From: Pseudonocardia sp. C8
GTDB taxonomy: Bacteria > Actinomycetota > Actinomycetes > Mycobacteriales > Pseudonocardiaceae
Reading direction: 5' to 3'
Length of the DNA stretch: 64,000 bases
Assembly: GCF_014267175.1 (NCBI RefSeq)
Contig: NZ_JACMTR010000002.1
Coordinates: 4,365,501 to 4,429,500 of the forward strand
Shown one piece after another: positions 31,535 through 40,783 of the stretch. The stretch's first letter is position 1. Every line of letters begins with the position of its first letter. A program made the position numbers and the translations under genes. Below the pieces are notes generated by a model, which ran no database searches, was not told where the DNA came from, and worked only from the letters and a program-made list of their open reading frames with translations.

Positions 31535-32452
31535 TCAGCGGCGGGCGCTCGCGAGCAGATCGCCCAGCTCGTCGACCGCGGCCGCCGCCACCCGCACCAT
31601 CGACGCGACCCGGTCCGGCCCCTGGTGGTCGGCCGCGAACGGCAGGTACTGGACGTGCGCCTGCGCCCGCGCCCACACCGCCTCGACCGCGACCATCGCG
31701 GGCGGGTCGGGGGCGCCGAGCGCCTCGTGCAGCGTGTCCCGGTACAGCGCCGGGACCGCTGCCGGTGCGGCGTCCGCGGGGCCGTCGTCCGGCGGTGCGG
31801 TGAGGACGACCGTGTCCAGCGACCCGGCGGCGACGCGCGCGTTCCCCCAGTCCAGCAGCAGCGCGCCGCCCGGTCCGGTGTGGATGTTGGCGCGGTGCGC
31901 GTCGCCGTGGCACAGGGTGCGCGGCAGCACCCGCAGCGCCAGCCCGACGCGGTCGTCGCGGGCCCAGGCGCGGACGGCCGCGTCCGCGTCGAGGTAGGCC
32001 CGCGCCCCGGTCCGGTCGGCCGCCGACCGCAGCCGTTCGGAGGCCAGCCCGCACAGCCGTTCCCACCAGCCGGCGTCGACGACCGGCACCCCGCGCGGGC
32101 GGTTCCGCCGCCAGTGCGCGTGGACCAGGGCCAGGGTCCGCCAGACGTCGTCCGGGACCGGGGCGCCGGCCGGCAGCGGGCCACCCGGCTCGTGCGCGAG
32201 CAGCACCCACCCGTCGCCGTGGGCGAGCATGCGGGGCAGCCGGACCGGGCCGTTCACCACCGCGACGGCCCGCAGCGCGGCGGCCTCGACCGGCCCGCCG
32301 TGCTTGAGGACGACGGCCGTGCCGTCGTCCAGGTCGATCCGCTCGGCGCCCCCGGAGGCGTAGCCCCCGCCCAGCGGCGTGCGGGCCGCCACCCGCACCT
32401 CGCGGCGCAGCCGCCGCGCGAGCGGGCGCAGCCAGGCGTCGTCGCCGCTCAC
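31535..32452 (-). CDS. Aminoglycoside phosphotransferase / fructosamine kinase-like protein
   Basis: A 305-aa protein-kinase-like fold: TPLGGGYASGGAERIDLDDGTAVVLKHG (nucleotide loop and Lys), LLAHEPGGPLP (hinge), LCHGDAHRANIHT (catalytic HGD.H..N) and LLDWGNA (DFG-equivalent Asp). Such APH-family enzymes phosphorylate small molecules; resistance should not be assumed. The GTG start overlaps the doxX stop (GTGA), so the two are coupled. Convergent with the aldo/keto reductase, 13 bp apart. Confidence 0.8.
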   Translation of the reverse strand: MSGDDAWLRPLARRLRREVRVAARTPLGGGYASGGAERIDLDDGTAVVLKHGGPVEAAALRAVAVVNGPVRLPRMLAHGDGWVLLAHEPGGPLPAGAPVPDDVWRTLALVHAHWRRNRPRGVPVVDAGWWERLCGLASERLRSAADRTGARAYLDADAAVRAWARDDRVGLALRVLPRTLCHGDAHRANIHTGPGGALLLDWGNARVAAGSLDTVVLTAPPDDGPADAAPAAVPALYRDTLHEALGAPDPPAMVAVEAVWARAQAHVQYLPFAADHQGPDRVASMVRVAAAAVDELGDLLASARR

Positions 32453-33057
32453 GTGCGCAGCACGAACAGGACCAGCAGTGCCACGCCCACCGCGACGACC
32501 AGGCAGAGCACCGACCACGGCAGCGGGCGGCGCTGGTAGGTACGGCCGGCGTCGAGCGCGATCCGCCCCGCCCCCGCGAACAGCAACGCGGCGGCGCCCG
32601 CGCCGAGCAGCAGGTGCAGCTCGAGCGAGTTCGGGCCGTCCGCGGCGAACAGCGGGACGGCCGGCACCCCGCCCGGGCCGAGCGACAGAACGATCGCGAC
32701 GAGCTTGACGGCGAGCAGGCCCGCCGCGGCGAACGGCGTCAGCAGGCCGAGCACGAGCAGCGCGCCCAGTGCGAGCTCGCCGACCCCGAGCAGCCACGCC
32801 AGCGGGCCCGCGAACGTCGTGAACCCCAGCCCGTCCAGGGCGGCCGCGGTGCCGGCCGGACCGAGCCCGCCGAGCAACCCGAACACCTTCTGCGCGCCGT
32901 GCGCGGCGAAGATCCCGCCGACGACGACGCGCAGGATCAGCAGCCCGATGTCCGACGACACGTGGGCGGGCACCGGCATGCGCTCCGGCCGGGTCCGCTC
33001 CCGCGGTTCGTCGCCGGAGATGCTGCCCCAGTCGTAGTGCTCGGTGGGCCCGCTCAT
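32449..33057 (-). CDS. DoxX-family membrane protein
   Basis: A 202-aa protein with a 35-residue polar N-terminus and four or five helices. The DoxX pattern is seen in LLILRVVVGGIFAAHGAQKVFGLLGG, GVGELALGALLVLGLLTPFAAAGLLAVKLVAIVLS and LLLGAGAAALLFAGAGRIALDA. The mycobacterial homologue at this locus (Rv3005c) forms a membrane oxidoreductase complex in oxidative stress. A further helix at the end (VLCLVVAVGVALLVLFVL) is extra. It is coupled to the downstream kinase-like gene. Confidence 0.87.
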   Translation of the reverse strand: MSGPTEHYDWGSISGDEPRERTRPERMPVPAHVSSDIGLLILRVVVGGIFAAHGAQKVFGLLGGLGPAGTAAALDGLGFTTFAGPLAWLLGVGELALGALLVLGLLTPFAAAGLLAVKLVAIVLSLGPGGVPAVPLFAADGPNSLELHLLLGAGAAALLFAGAGRIALDAGRTYQRRPLPWSVLCLVVAVGVALLVLFVLRT

Positions 33058-33116
33058 ACCCCTGGACCCTACCGGCGTTCAGCCCGGCGACCTGGGGGTT
33101 TCCCCCGGCGAGTCCC

Positions 33117-34034
33117 CTAGTAGGCCCCGGTGACGAGGTTCGGGGGCCGTTCCCCGCGGGCGAACACAGCCAGCTGCTCGGCGGCCACCCCGTACGCGCG
33201 GCGCATCGCCAGCGGCACGCTCCCGCCGACGTGCGGGGTCAGCAGCAGGCCCGGTGCGGAGAACAGCGGATGTCCCTCGGGCAGCGGCTCCGGGTCGGTG
33301 ACGTCGACGGCCGCGCGGATCCGGCCGGACTGCAGCTCCGCGAGCAGCGCGTCGGTGTCGCAGACCGGGCCGCGGGCCCCGTTGACCAGCAGCGCGCCGT
33401 CCGGCATGGCGGCCAGGAACTCGGCGTCGATCATGCCCCGGGTCTCGTCGGTCAGCGGGACGACGACCACGGTGGCGTCGTGCTCGCCGAGCAGCCGGGG
33501 CAGCTCGTCCCAGCCGTGCACGCCGTCGCGGGCGGTGCGGCCGACCATCGTGACCTCGACGTCGAACGGGGCGAGCCGGGCCCGGGTCTTCTCCCCGACG
33601 TCGCCGGCCCCGACCAGGAGGATCCGCTTCCCGGCGAGCTCCTCGGTCTGGTGGTAGTCCCAGACGCCGCGGTCCTGGGCGCGGACGAACCGGTCCAGGT
33701 GCCTGTAGACGGCCAGCAGCACCGATACCACCCACTCGGCGGTGGCGCCGCCGTGGGCACCACGGCCGTCGGAGAGGGCGATGCCGTCGCGCAGCCGCCC
33801 GATCCACGCCTCGGCCCCGGCGGTGAGCAGCTGCACGATCTCCAGCTGCGGCATCGTCGTGGTCAGCTCCACCGCATCCGAGCTCGCGAGGAACGGGGCG
33901 ACCAGGGCCCGGGCGGTGGCGGCCTCGTCGGGCAGCGGCTTCTCCGGGTCGTAGACGACCGGATGCAGGCCGTCCACCTCGGACAGGATCTCGGCTCCTT
34001 GGGCGTGCGGCACCAGAACGGTCACAGGGCTCAT
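33117..34034 (-). CDS. D-isomer-specific 2-hydroxyacid dehydrogenase
   Basis: The 305-aa protein has the Rossmann motif LVGAGDVGEKTRARL (about 145), a shortened catalytic domain, NGARGPVCDTDALLAEL (catalytic Arg), DPEPLPEGHPLF (Glu) and TPHVGGS (His). HGGATAEWVVSVLLAVYR is the helix typical of the family. The substrate could be glyoxylate/hydroxypyruvate or another 2-ketoacid. It is divergent from the lipoprotein gene with 54 bp between starts. Confidence 0.88.
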   Translation of the reverse strand: MSPVTVLVPHAQGAEILSEVDGLHPVVYDPEKPLPDEAATARALVAPFLASSDAVELTTTMPQLEIVQLLTAGAEAWIGRLRDGIALSDGRGAHGGATAEWVVSVLLAVYRHLDRFVRAQDRGVWDYHQTEELAGKRILLVGAGDVGEKTRARLAPFDVEVTMVGRTARDGVHGWDELPRLLGEHDATVVVVPLTDETRGMIDAEFLAAMPDGALLVNGARGPVCDTDALLAELQSGRIRAAVDVTDPEPLPEGHPLFSAPGLLLTPHVGGSVPLAMRRAYGVAAEQLAVFARGERPPNLVTGAY

Positions 34035-34088
34035 GTCCCGCGACCGTACTCACCTGCCGCTCACGCCGGGCCGCCTAGCGTGGCCGGT

Positions 34089-35201
34089 GTGACCGCCCGC
34101 CTGACGCTGCTGGTCGCGGCGCTGCTCGCGTCGCTGGTGCTCGTGTCCGGCTGTGCGACGTTCCCCGACCAGGGTGCGCGGGAGTGGCGGCCGAAGGCCG
34201 AGGGCGAGGGCGAGCTGGGCGGGCCGCCGGAGCTGGCGCCGACCGAGGAGCCACCGTCGTCCGGCCCGGCGCCGCCCCAGCAGCCCGGGGCGCAGCCGCC
34301 GCCCGGGCCCTGCGAGGACCCCGACCCGCAGGTCGTCGCGGCCTGCCTCGGTCCCGTCGGCGCCGTCGCCGTACTGCCGCCCGGGGATCGGGCCCTCGTC
34401 GCCGAGCGCCGCACGGGCCGGGTGCTGCAGGTCCGGAAAGGCGCCGACCCGGCGCCGGTGGCGACCGTCCCGGTCGATCCCGCCACCGGGATCAGCGGTC
34501 TGGTGCTCTCCCCCGGGTACGCCGAGGACCGCCTCGTCTACGTGCTCGCCGGCACGCCGTCGGGGGGCCAGGTGCTGCGGATCGCGCCGGGGGAACCGCC
34601 GAAGCCGGTGCTCACCGGGCTGCCGAACGGCGGGGGCGCGCTCGCCGTCGACGGGTCGGCGCTGGTCGTCGCCACCGGTGCGGGCGCCGGCCCGCTGGCC
34701 GGCGCGGTGCTGCGGATCGACACGCTCGGGCGCCCTGCGCCCGGCAACCCGGACCCGGCGTCGCCGGTGCTGGCCCGGGGGCTGGCCGCGCCGGGCGGGG
34801 TGTGCGTCGACCCGGCCGCGCGGACGACCTGGGTGACCGACCGGACGCCGGGGCGCGACGTCCTGTACCGGGTCTCCCCCGGCCGGCTCGGCGCACCGGC
34901 GTGGACGTGGCCGGACCGCCCCGGTGTCGCCGGGTGCACCGTCCTGCCGGGGACCCTCGTCGTCGCCCAGCGGACCGCCGGGGCGCTGTTCGTGCTGACC
35001 CCGGGCCAGGACGGCACCTTCACCGGCGACCCGATGCCGGTGCTGCAAGGCGTCTACGGGTCGATCGGCCCGGTCGCCGTCGCCCCGGACGGGCTGCTGT
35101 GGCTGGGCACGGTCAACCGCGACGGCGCCGCGCCCGGCCGCACGGACGACCGCGTGGTGCGGATCCAGCCGCCTGCGGGGGGCGGGGAGTCGGCGGCGTA
35201 G
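34089..35201 (+). CDS. LppZ-like lipoprotein with PQQ/sorbosone-dehydrogenase-type propeller
   Basis: The 370-aa protein begins with a lipoprotein signal, LTLLVAALLASLVLVSGC (Cys about residue 22), then a Pro/Glu linker (30-75) and a beta-propeller domain of the glucose/sorbosone dehydrogenase class. The latter shows CLGPVGAVAVLPPGDRALVAERRTGRVLQV, ATGISGLVLSPGYAEDRLVYV, PGGVCVDPAARTTWVTD and APDGLLWLGTVNRDG. It resembles mycobacterial LppZ (Rv3006), which follows the DoxX gene in the same way. It lacks obvious full catalytic metal sites, so enzyme activity is uncertain. GTG start. Confidence 0.82.
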   Translation: MTARLTLLVAALLASLVLVSGCATFPDQGAREWRPKAEGEGELGGPPELAPTEEPPSSGPAPPQQPGAQPPPGPCEDPDPQVVAACLGPVGAVAVLPPGDRALVAERRTGRVLQVRKGADPAPVATVPVDPATGISGLVLSPGYAEDRLVYVLAGTPSGGQVLRIAPGEPPKPVLTGLPNGGGALAVDGSALVVATGAGAGPLAGAVLRIDTLGRPAPGNPDPASPVLARGLAAPGGVCVDPAARTTWVTDRTPGRDVLYRVSPGRLGAPAWTWPDRPGVAGCTVLPGTLVVAQRTAGALFVLTPGQDGTFTGDPMPVLQGVYGSIGPVAVAPDGLLWLGTVNRDGAAPGRTDDRVVRIQPPAGGGESAA

Positions 35202-35202
35202 C

Positions 35203-35252
35203 CGCCCGTGAGTACTTAGGCGGGCTCTGACCCTCGGAACCACTCACGGGCG
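35203..35252. repeat. Palindromic repeat copy F, forming a gene's 3' end
   Basis: Outer arms CGCCCGTGAGT / ACTCACGGGCG (11 bp) are perfect; the centre is diverged. It lies 1 bp after the stop of the lipoprotein gene. On the other strand it encodes the last 12 residues of the AbiEi-like protein and its TAA stop (35216-35218). Confidence 0.8.
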
Positions 35253-36232
35253 ACGCAGTCGCTGCACGGCCTCAGCTGCCCCGTCCACCCTCGCCGATGC
35301 AGGACGGCAGCGATGTCCCAGGCTGCAGCGCACGGATCCGACGCCAGATCGCGCCAGCCGAACACGAGCCGGGACCGGCCACGGAGCTCTGCCGCGTTGT
35401 CCCGGCGCCGGTCCCGGAAGGCCACGTCGGCACGCAGATGGGTGCGGCCGTCGAGTCTGACGGTGAGTGCACATCCGCTGTCGTCGTACGTGACGTCCTC
35501 CCAGCAGGTGATCCCGTCCACCGAGAACGGTGTCTGTCTCCGGCCCACCGGCAGACCGTGCGCCTGCTCCACCGCCGTCAGATAGAGGTCCTCCAGTGCC
35601 GACTGCACTCCGTCGCGCACCGTCCGGATCGCGGATTCCATTGCGCGGCGGTACCGGCGAGGTGGACGTTCGACGAGGCGTTGCTCGACCTCGAGCGGCG
35701 ACACCCGCCCGCCGGTGAGCAAGGACAGGAGCACGCCGCGCGCTTCGCGTGCAGACGGTTCCTCGACGGCGAGATCGATCGCCGTGTCCGCCCGAGAGGT
35801 CCGCGGCGGGTGCGTCTTGACGGCGATGTGCCGGTGGGCGCGGGAACGGTGAACCACGATCTCGGGTTGGCAGACGGCCGACGAGGTGTAGGGCACCGTG
35901 AGGTGGACCGGCCCCGCCACCACGGGAACCAGCCCCCACTCCTCGGCCGCGGTCCGGTGACTCAGCACGGCGACGGGGCCGCCGTAGAGGAGTGCCCCGG
36001 CAATGAGCGACTCGCGAGGCAGCGGACCGGTGAAGGTCGCGTACACCGCACGGACGAATCCGTTCCAGCGGCCGGCCGCCACCTGGGCCAGCACGTCGTC
36101 CTTCGTCAGCCCGAGGGTTCGGAGCTGCTCGATGTGCACCATCCCGGCCTGGGCAAGCAGCAGGTGACGCCACTCGCCGTCGCGGCCGCCGTCGCGGACG
36201 GCTCGGGGGACGACGGGCCGATTCGTTCGCAT
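35216..36232 (-). CDS. AbiEi-type winged-helix protein with Vsr/DUF559-like nuclease domain
   Basis: The 338-aa protein has an N-terminal AbiEi antitoxin-like domain (LLAQAGMVHIEQLRTLGLTKDDVLAQVAAGRW, residues 26-57), a middle section and a C-terminal Vsr/PD-(D/E)XK-like domain (LTVRLDGRTHLRADVAFRDRRRDNAAELRGRSRLVFGWRDL). VRLDGRTH replaces the usual E-x-DG-x-xH, so the metal site may be altered. No AbiEii toxin is adjacent. Codon use is less G+C-biased than its neighbours, suggesting transfer. The C-terminus from about residue 327 is encoded by repeat F. Confidence 0.72.
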   Translation of the reverse strand: MRTNRPVVPRAVRDGGRDGEWRHLLLAQAGMVHIEQLRTLGLTKDDVLAQVAAGRWNGFVRAVYATFTGPLPRESLIAGALLYGGPVAVLSHRTAAEEWGLVPVVAGPVHLTVPYTSSAVCQPEIVVHRSRAHRHIAVKTHPPRTSRADTAIDLAVEEPSAREARGVLLSLLTGGRVSPLEVEQRLVERPPRRYRRAMESAIRTVRDGVQSALEDLYLTAVEQAHGLPVGRRQTPFSVDGITCWEDVTYDDSGCALTVRLDGRTHLRADVAFRDRRRDNAAELRGRSRLVFGWRDLASDPCAAAWDIAAVLHRRGWTGQLRPCSDCVAREWFRGSEPA

Positions 36233-36303
36233 GGGAAGACTGTGCGACCGGATCGGCCCGTCGGACCCCGCGACTTCGCAGCCTGTGGATAGGTCTTCGC
36301 CCT

Positions 36304-36343
36304 GTGAGTGGTTAGGAGGGTCCAGGCCCTCCTAACCACTCAC
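36304..36343. repeat. Palindromic repeat copy C, containing the gatB stop
   Basis: Perfect 17-bp arms (GTGAGTGGTTAGGAGGG and its complement) with a 6-nt loop. The gatB stop codon TAG is at 36332-36334 inside the right arm, so gatB ends with repeat-derived VSG. The hairpin would terminate gatCAB. Confidence 0.9.
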
Positions 36344-37846
36344 GGGCGCGCAGCGCTCGATCACCAGCTCCCGCACCCGCTTGGCGTCGGCCTGCCCGCG
36401 GGTGGCCTTCATGACCGCCCCGACGATCGCGCCGGCCGCCTGGACCTTCCCGCCGCGGATCTTCTCCACGACGTCGGGCTGCTCGGCCAGGGCCGCGTCG
36501 ACGGCGGCGACCAGCTCACCCTCGTCGGAGACGACCTTCAGGCCGCGGGCGGCGACCACCTCGTCCGGGGAGCCCTCGCCGGCGAGCACGCCGTCGACGA
36601 CCTGCCGGGCGAGCTTATTCGTCAGCTCCCCGGCCGAGACCAGCTCGATCACCCGCGCGACCTGCTCCGGGGTGATCGGCAGGTCGGCCGGCTCGATCTC
36701 GCGGGCGTTGGCCTGCTGGGCCAGGTAGGAGACCCACCAGGACCGGGCCTCCTGGGACGGCGCCCCGGCCGCGACGGTCGCCTCGACCAGGTCGAGCGCG
36801 CCCGCGTTGACCAGGTCGCGGATCTCCTCGTCGGACACGCCCCACTCGGCCTGGATCCGGCGGCGCCGCTCCCACGGCAGCTCCGGCAGGGTGCCGCGCA
36901 GCTGCTCGATCCACTCGCTCGACGGGGCGATCGGGACCAGGTCGGGCTCCGGGAAGTACCGGTAGTCCTCCGAGGTCTCCTTGCGGCGCCCGGCGCGGGT
37001 GTGCCCGGTCTGCTCGTCGAAGTGCCGGGTTTCCTGCACGATCTCGCCGCCGGCGTCGAGCACGGCGGCCTGCCGGCTCATCTCGTGCCGGACCGCACGC
37101 TCCACCGACCGCAGCGAGTTGACGTTCTTCGTCTCGGTGCGGGTGCCCAGCAGGCCGGACCCGCGCGGCGACAGCGAGAGGTTCACGTCGGCGCGCATCG
37201 AACCCTGGTCCATCCGGACGTCCGAGACGCCCAGGGACTTCATCAGGTCACGCAGCGCGGTGACGTAGGCGCGGGCGACCTCGGGCGCGCGGGCGCCGGT
37301 GTCGGGGATCATCTTCGTGACGATCTCGATCAGCGGGACGCCGGCCCGGTTGTAGTCGAGCAGCGAGTGGTCGGCACCGTGGATCCGGCCGTCGGCGCCG
37401 CCGACGTGCAGCGACTTGCCGGTGTCCTCCTCCATGTGCGCGCGCTCGATCCCGATCCGGACGACCTCGCCGTCGTCGAGGGTCAGGTCCAGGAACCCGT
37501 CGGTGGCGATCGGCTCGTCGTACTGCGAGGTCTGGAAGTTCTTCGGCATGTCCGGGTAGAAGTAGTTCTTCCGGGCGAACCGGCCCCACGGGGCGATCTC
37601 GCAGTTCAGGGCCAGCCCGATCCGGATCGCGGACTCCACCGCGGCCCGGTTGACGACCGGCAGCGCCCCGGGCAGCCCCAGGCACACCGGGCAGACCTGG
37701 GTGTTGGGCTCGGCGCCGAACCCGGTCGGGCAGCCGCAGAACATCTTGGTGGTCGTGGACAGCTCCACGTGCACCTCGATGCCCATCACCGGATCGAAGC
37801 GGGCGACGACGTCGTCGAAGTCGACGAGCTCGACAGCCGCGGTCAT
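36332..37846 (-). CDS. gatB: Asp/Glu-tRNA amidotransferase subunit B
   Basis: GatB binds the misacylated tRNA and activates Glu (or Asp) for amidation. The 504-aa protein has [19 protein letters not shown] and [16 protein letters not shown] (zinc site), [38 protein letters not shown] and the C-terminal YqeY-like tail. Family proteins end near VRELV...; here APVSG is added by repeat C. ATGA overlap with gatA. Confidence 0.96.
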   Translation of the reverse strand: MTAAVELVDFDDVVARFDPVMGIEVHVELSTTTKMFCGCPTGFGAEPNTQVCPVCLGLPGALPVVNRAAVESAIRIGLALNCEIAPWGRFARKNYFYPDMPKNFQTSQYDEPIATDGFLDLTLDDGEVVRIGIERAHMEEDTGKSLHVGGADGRIHGADHSLLDYNRAGVPLIEIVTKMIPDTGARAPEVARAYVTALRDLMKSLGVSDVRMDQGSMRADVNLSLSPRGSGLLGTRTETKNVNSLRSVERAVRHEMSRQAAVLDAGGEIVQETRHFDEQTGHTRAGRRKETSEDYRYFPEPDLVPIAPSSEWIEQLRGTLPELPWERRRRIQAEWGVSDEEIRDLVNAGALDLVEATVAAGAPSQEARSWWVSYLAQQANAREIEPADLPITPEQVARVIELVSAGELTNKLARQVVDGVLAGEGSPDEVVAARGLKVVSDEGELVAAVDAALAEQPDVVEKIRGGKVQAAGAIVGAVMKATRGQADAKRVRELVIERCAPVSG

Positions 37847-39342
37847 GCGGACACCTCCGGAACCCGGGCGATCAGCGGTCCGCCCTCGTCGGCGTCGCGG
37901 GCGGCCTCGAAGGCGGCCCCGACGCGGTACATGACGGCCTCGCCCAGCGCGGGCGCCATCACCTGCAGCCCGACCGGCAGCCCGTCGGCCAGGCCGGACG
38001 GCACCGACATGCCGGTGACCCCGGCGAGGTTGGTGGGGATCGTGGCCAGGTCGTTGAGGTACATGGCCAGCGGGTCGTCGACCTTGTCCCCGATCGGGAA
38101 CGGCACCGTCGGGGTGGTCGGCGACACCAGGACGTCGGCCTGCTCGAACGCCTTCGCGAAGTCCCGGCTGATCAGCGTGCGGACCTTCTGCGCCTGGCCG
38201 TAGTAGGCGTCGTAGTAGCCGCTCGACAGCGCGTAGGTGCCGAGCATGATCCGGCGCTTGGCCTCGGCGCCGAAGCCCTGCTCGCGGGTGTTCGCCATGA
38301 CCTCCTCGGCGCTGCGGCCCTCGGCGGCGCGCAGGCCGTAGCGCATGGCGTCGAACCGGGCCAGGTTCGACGACACCTCGCTCGGCAGGATCAGGTAGTA
38401 GGCGGCCAGCCCGTACTCGAAGTGCGGGCAGCTCACCTCGACCATCTCGGCGCCGAGCTTCTCCAGCAGCCGCAGCGACGCCTCGTACGCGGCGCGCACG
38501 CCCGGCTGGTAGCCCTCACCGCCCAGCTCCCGGACGACGCCCACGCGCAGCCCGGACAGGTCCCCGCGCGCACCGCTGCGGGCGGCCGCGACGACGTCGG
38601 GCACCGGGCGGTCGATCGACGTCGAGTCCCGCGGGTCGTGCCCGGCGATCACCTCGTGCAGCAGCGCCGCGTCCAGCACGGTGCGCGCGCACGGGCCGGC
38701 CTGGTCCAGCGACGACGCGCAGGCGACCAGGCCGTAGCGGGAGACCCCGCCGTAGGTGGGCTTGACGCCGACGGTGCCGGTGAAGGCGGCCGGCTGGCGG
38801 ATCGAGCCGCCGGTGTCGGTGCCGATCGCCAGCGGCGCCTCGTAGGCGGCCAGCGCGGCCGCCGACCCGCCGCCGGACCCGCCGGGGACCCGCGTGGTGT
38901 CCCACGGGTTGCGGGTGACGCCGTACGCCGAGTGCTCGGTCGACGAGCCCATCGCGAACTCGTCCATGTTCGTCTTCCCGAGGACGGTGACCCCGGCCGC
39001 GCGCAGCCGCTCGGTCACGGTCGCGTCGTACGGCGGCTGCCAGCCCTCGAGGATCTTCGACCCGCAGGTGGTGGGCATGTCCGAGGTGGTGAACACGTCC
39101 TTGAGCGCCAGCGGCACCCCGGCCAGCGGCGACGCCGGCGCGGCACCACGGGCGAGCGCGGCGTCGACCCGCTCGGCGGAGGCCAGCGCGGCCTCGCTGC
39201 CGATGTGCAGGAAGGCATGCACCCGGCCGTCGACGGCGGCGATCCGGTCCAGGTGGGCCTGCGCGGCCTCGACCGCGGAGACCTCCCGCGAGTGGATCTT
39301 CTCGGCGAGCTCGGCTGCGGTGAGGCGGATCAGCTCGCTCAC
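37843..39342 (-). CDS. gatA: Asp/Glu-tRNA amidotransferase subunit A
   Basis: The glutaminase subunit of GatCAB, 499 aa, amidase-signature family. The triad is visible as PLALKDVF (Lys), [13 protein letters not shown] (cis-Ser) and [14 protein letters not shown] (nucleophile Ser). The C-terminus [28 protein letters not shown] is typical. GTG start overlapping the gatC stop (GTGA). In Mtb pfkA lies between gatA and gatB; here they are directly coupled. Confidence 0.96.
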   Translation of the reverse strand: MSELIRLTAAELAEKIHSREVSAVEAAQAHLDRIAAVDGRVHAFLHIGSEAALASAERVDAALARGAAPASPLAGVPLALKDVFTTSDMPTTCGSKILEGWQPPYDATVTERLRAAGVTVLGKTNMDEFAMGSSTEHSAYGVTRNPWDTTRVPGGSGGGSAAALAAYEAPLAIGTDTGGSIRQPAAFTGTVGVKPTYGGVSRYGLVACASSLDQAGPCARTVLDAALLHEVIAGHDPRDSTSIDRPVPDVVAAARSGARGDLSGLRVGVVRELGGEGYQPGVRAAYEASLRLLEKLGAEMVEVSCPHFEYGLAAYYLILPSEVSSNLARFDAMRYGLRAAEGRSAEEVMANTREQGFGAEAKRRIMLGTYALSSGYYDAYYGQAQKVRTLISRDFAKAFEQADVLVSPTTPTVPFPIGDKVDDPLAMYLNDLATIPTNLAGVTGMSVPSGLADGLPVGLQVMAPALGEAVMYRVGAAFEAARDADEGGPLIARVPEVSA

Positions 39343-39662
39343 TGCTCCTCCCCCAGGATCCGCGGCACCATGAAGCGGCCGTCCTCGGCGGCGGGCGCGC
39401 CGGCGAGTGCCTGCTCCTGGCTCAGGCCGGGGCGGTGCTCGTCGGGCCGGAAGACGTTCTCCAGCGGGACGGCGTGCGAGGTCGGCGGGATGTCGTCGGC
39501 GGCGACCTCCCCGACCCGGGCCACCGCCCCGATGATCACGTCGAGCTGGCCGGCGAACACGTCCAGCTCCTCCTCGGTGACGGCCAGGCGGGCCAGCCGG
39601 GCGAGGTGCGCGACCTCGTCACGGGTGATGGCCCCGCCCGGAGCGGGGGAATCGGCGGTCAT
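39339..39662 (-). CDS. gatC: Asp/Glu-tRNA amidotransferase subunit C
   Basis: A 107-aa subunit that wraps around and stabilises GatA-GatB. It shows [55 protein letters not shown] and the end [10 protein letters not shown]. The ATG at 39662 has AGGAGG upstream. First gene of gatCAB. Confidence 0.95.
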   Translation of the reverse strand: MTADSPAPGGAITRDEVAHLARLARLAVTEEELDVFAGQLDVIIGAVARVGEVAADDIPPTSHAVPLENVFRPDEHRPGLSQEQALAGAPAAEDGRFMVPRILGEEQ

Positions 39663-40048
39663 GCCCCTCCTCGGGATGATTCGGAAGTCGCGCCCGGGGC
39701 CGTCCGCGGCCCCGGCTGCCCGGTCGTTCCGGGCCGGAGCCGCGACGGCGGCGGTGCGGCGACGACGATGCTGCGGCCCACCCGGAACACCGCCCGACAC
39801 GCCTCGCGGGCGGACGGGTGCGCCGGTGCGCATCCAGTCTATTCCCGCCGGTCCGGCGCCCGGCCGCCCCCCGGTGACCGGCCGCCCGCCCGCACCGGCG
39901 GGGGGAGATGGTGACCGGCGCGCGCCGGGGGTGGCAGGATCACGGTTCCCGCCCGGAACTCCGCACCCGCGGAGGCGGCGCCGTCGTCACCCGCGCGGGG
40001 TCACCGGCATGCCGCGAAGGCGTCCGCGCCGAGGGAGAGGATCCGTTC
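39663..40048. other. Divergent intergenic region between gatC and the ACT gene, 386 bp
   Basis: On the minus strand TAGACT (39841-39836) could be a -10 for gatCAB, with a long leader of about 170 nt. No clear -35, no hairpin with U-tract and no tandem repeat seen. Confidence 0.4.
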
Positions 40049-40705
40049 GTGTCGTTCCTGCTCCGGGTCATCCTCCCGGACACGCCCGGAAACCTCGGAG
40101 CCGTCGCCTCGGCACTCGGCGGCGCCGGCGCGGACATCCTCAGCATCGACGTCGTCGAGCGCAGCGGCGGGCAGGCCGTCGACGACATCGCGATCGAGCT
40201 GTCCGCGAACCGCCCGCCGGACGTGCTGATCACCGCCGCCGAGTCGGTGCCGGGCGTGACGGTGGAGTCGGTCCGCCCGCACACCGGCCTGCTGGACACG
40301 CACCGCGAGCTGGAGCTGCTCGACGAGATCGCCGGGAACCCCGGCCACGGGCTGGACCTGCTCACCGCGGAGGTGCCGCGGCTGTTCCGGGCCGGCTGGG
40401 CCCTCGTCGCGGTCAGCGAGCTCGGGCGGTCCTACCGGATCGCGGAGAGCTCCACCGCGCCGGAGACGCGCACCGGTGACCTGCCGTGGCTGCCGCTGGA
40501 CCGGACGATCGCGCTCGACGAGAGCCACTGGGTGCCCGAGCCGTGGCGAGCGATGGACACCGAGCTGGCGGCGGCGCCGTTCGGCACCGGGGCCCCGCCG
40601 AAGACGCTGGTGGTGGGGCGTCCGGGCGGCCCGGTGTTCCGGCCCTCGGAGCTGGCGCGGCTGGCGCACCTGGCCGGGATCGTCGCGACCGTGCTGAAGG
40701 CCTGA
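40049..40705 (+). CDS. ACT-domain amino-acid-binding protein
   Basis: A 218-aa protein with an N-terminal ACT domain (LLRVILPDTPGNLGAVASALGGAGADILSIDVVERSGGQAVDDIAIEL, residues 4-51), a helical middle (GLLDTHRELELLDEIAG) and a C-terminal region of unknown fold. The homologue at the same site in mycobacteria (Rv3013) is also uncharacterised. The GTG start is chosen because GGAGAGG precedes it and the ACT domain starts immediately. A ligand-sensing role is inferred from the ACT domain only. Confidence 0.75.
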   Translation: MSFLLRVILPDTPGNLGAVASALGGAGADILSIDVVERSGGQAVDDIAIELSANRPPDVLITAAESVPGVTVESVRPHTGLLDTHRELELLDEIAGNPGHGLDLLTAEVPRLFRAGWALVAVSELGRSYRIAESSTAPETRTGDLPWLPLDRTIALDESHWVPEPWRAMDTELAAAPFGTGAPPKTLVVGRPGGPVFRPSELARLAHLAGIVATVLKA

Positions 40706-40772
40706 GGTCCGGCGGTCGAGGGCCGAAGCAGCGGCACTGAGGCCCGGCGGTCGAGGGCCGAAGCAGCGGCCC
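40703..40772. repeat. 35-bp direct duplication after the ACT gene
   Basis: Two adjacent 35-bp units beginning TGAGGTCCGGCGGTCGAGGG differ at two positions. The first contains the TGA stop of the ACT gene, so this is a duplication of its 3' end. Confidence 0.85.
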
Positions 40773-40783
40773 TGAGCCCCCGG

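Noticed and set aside
31535..32452. Aminoglycoside resistance gene
   Set aside because: The fold matches the broad APH kinase family, but nothing shows antibiotic specificity, and it is coupled to a housekeeping DoxX gene.
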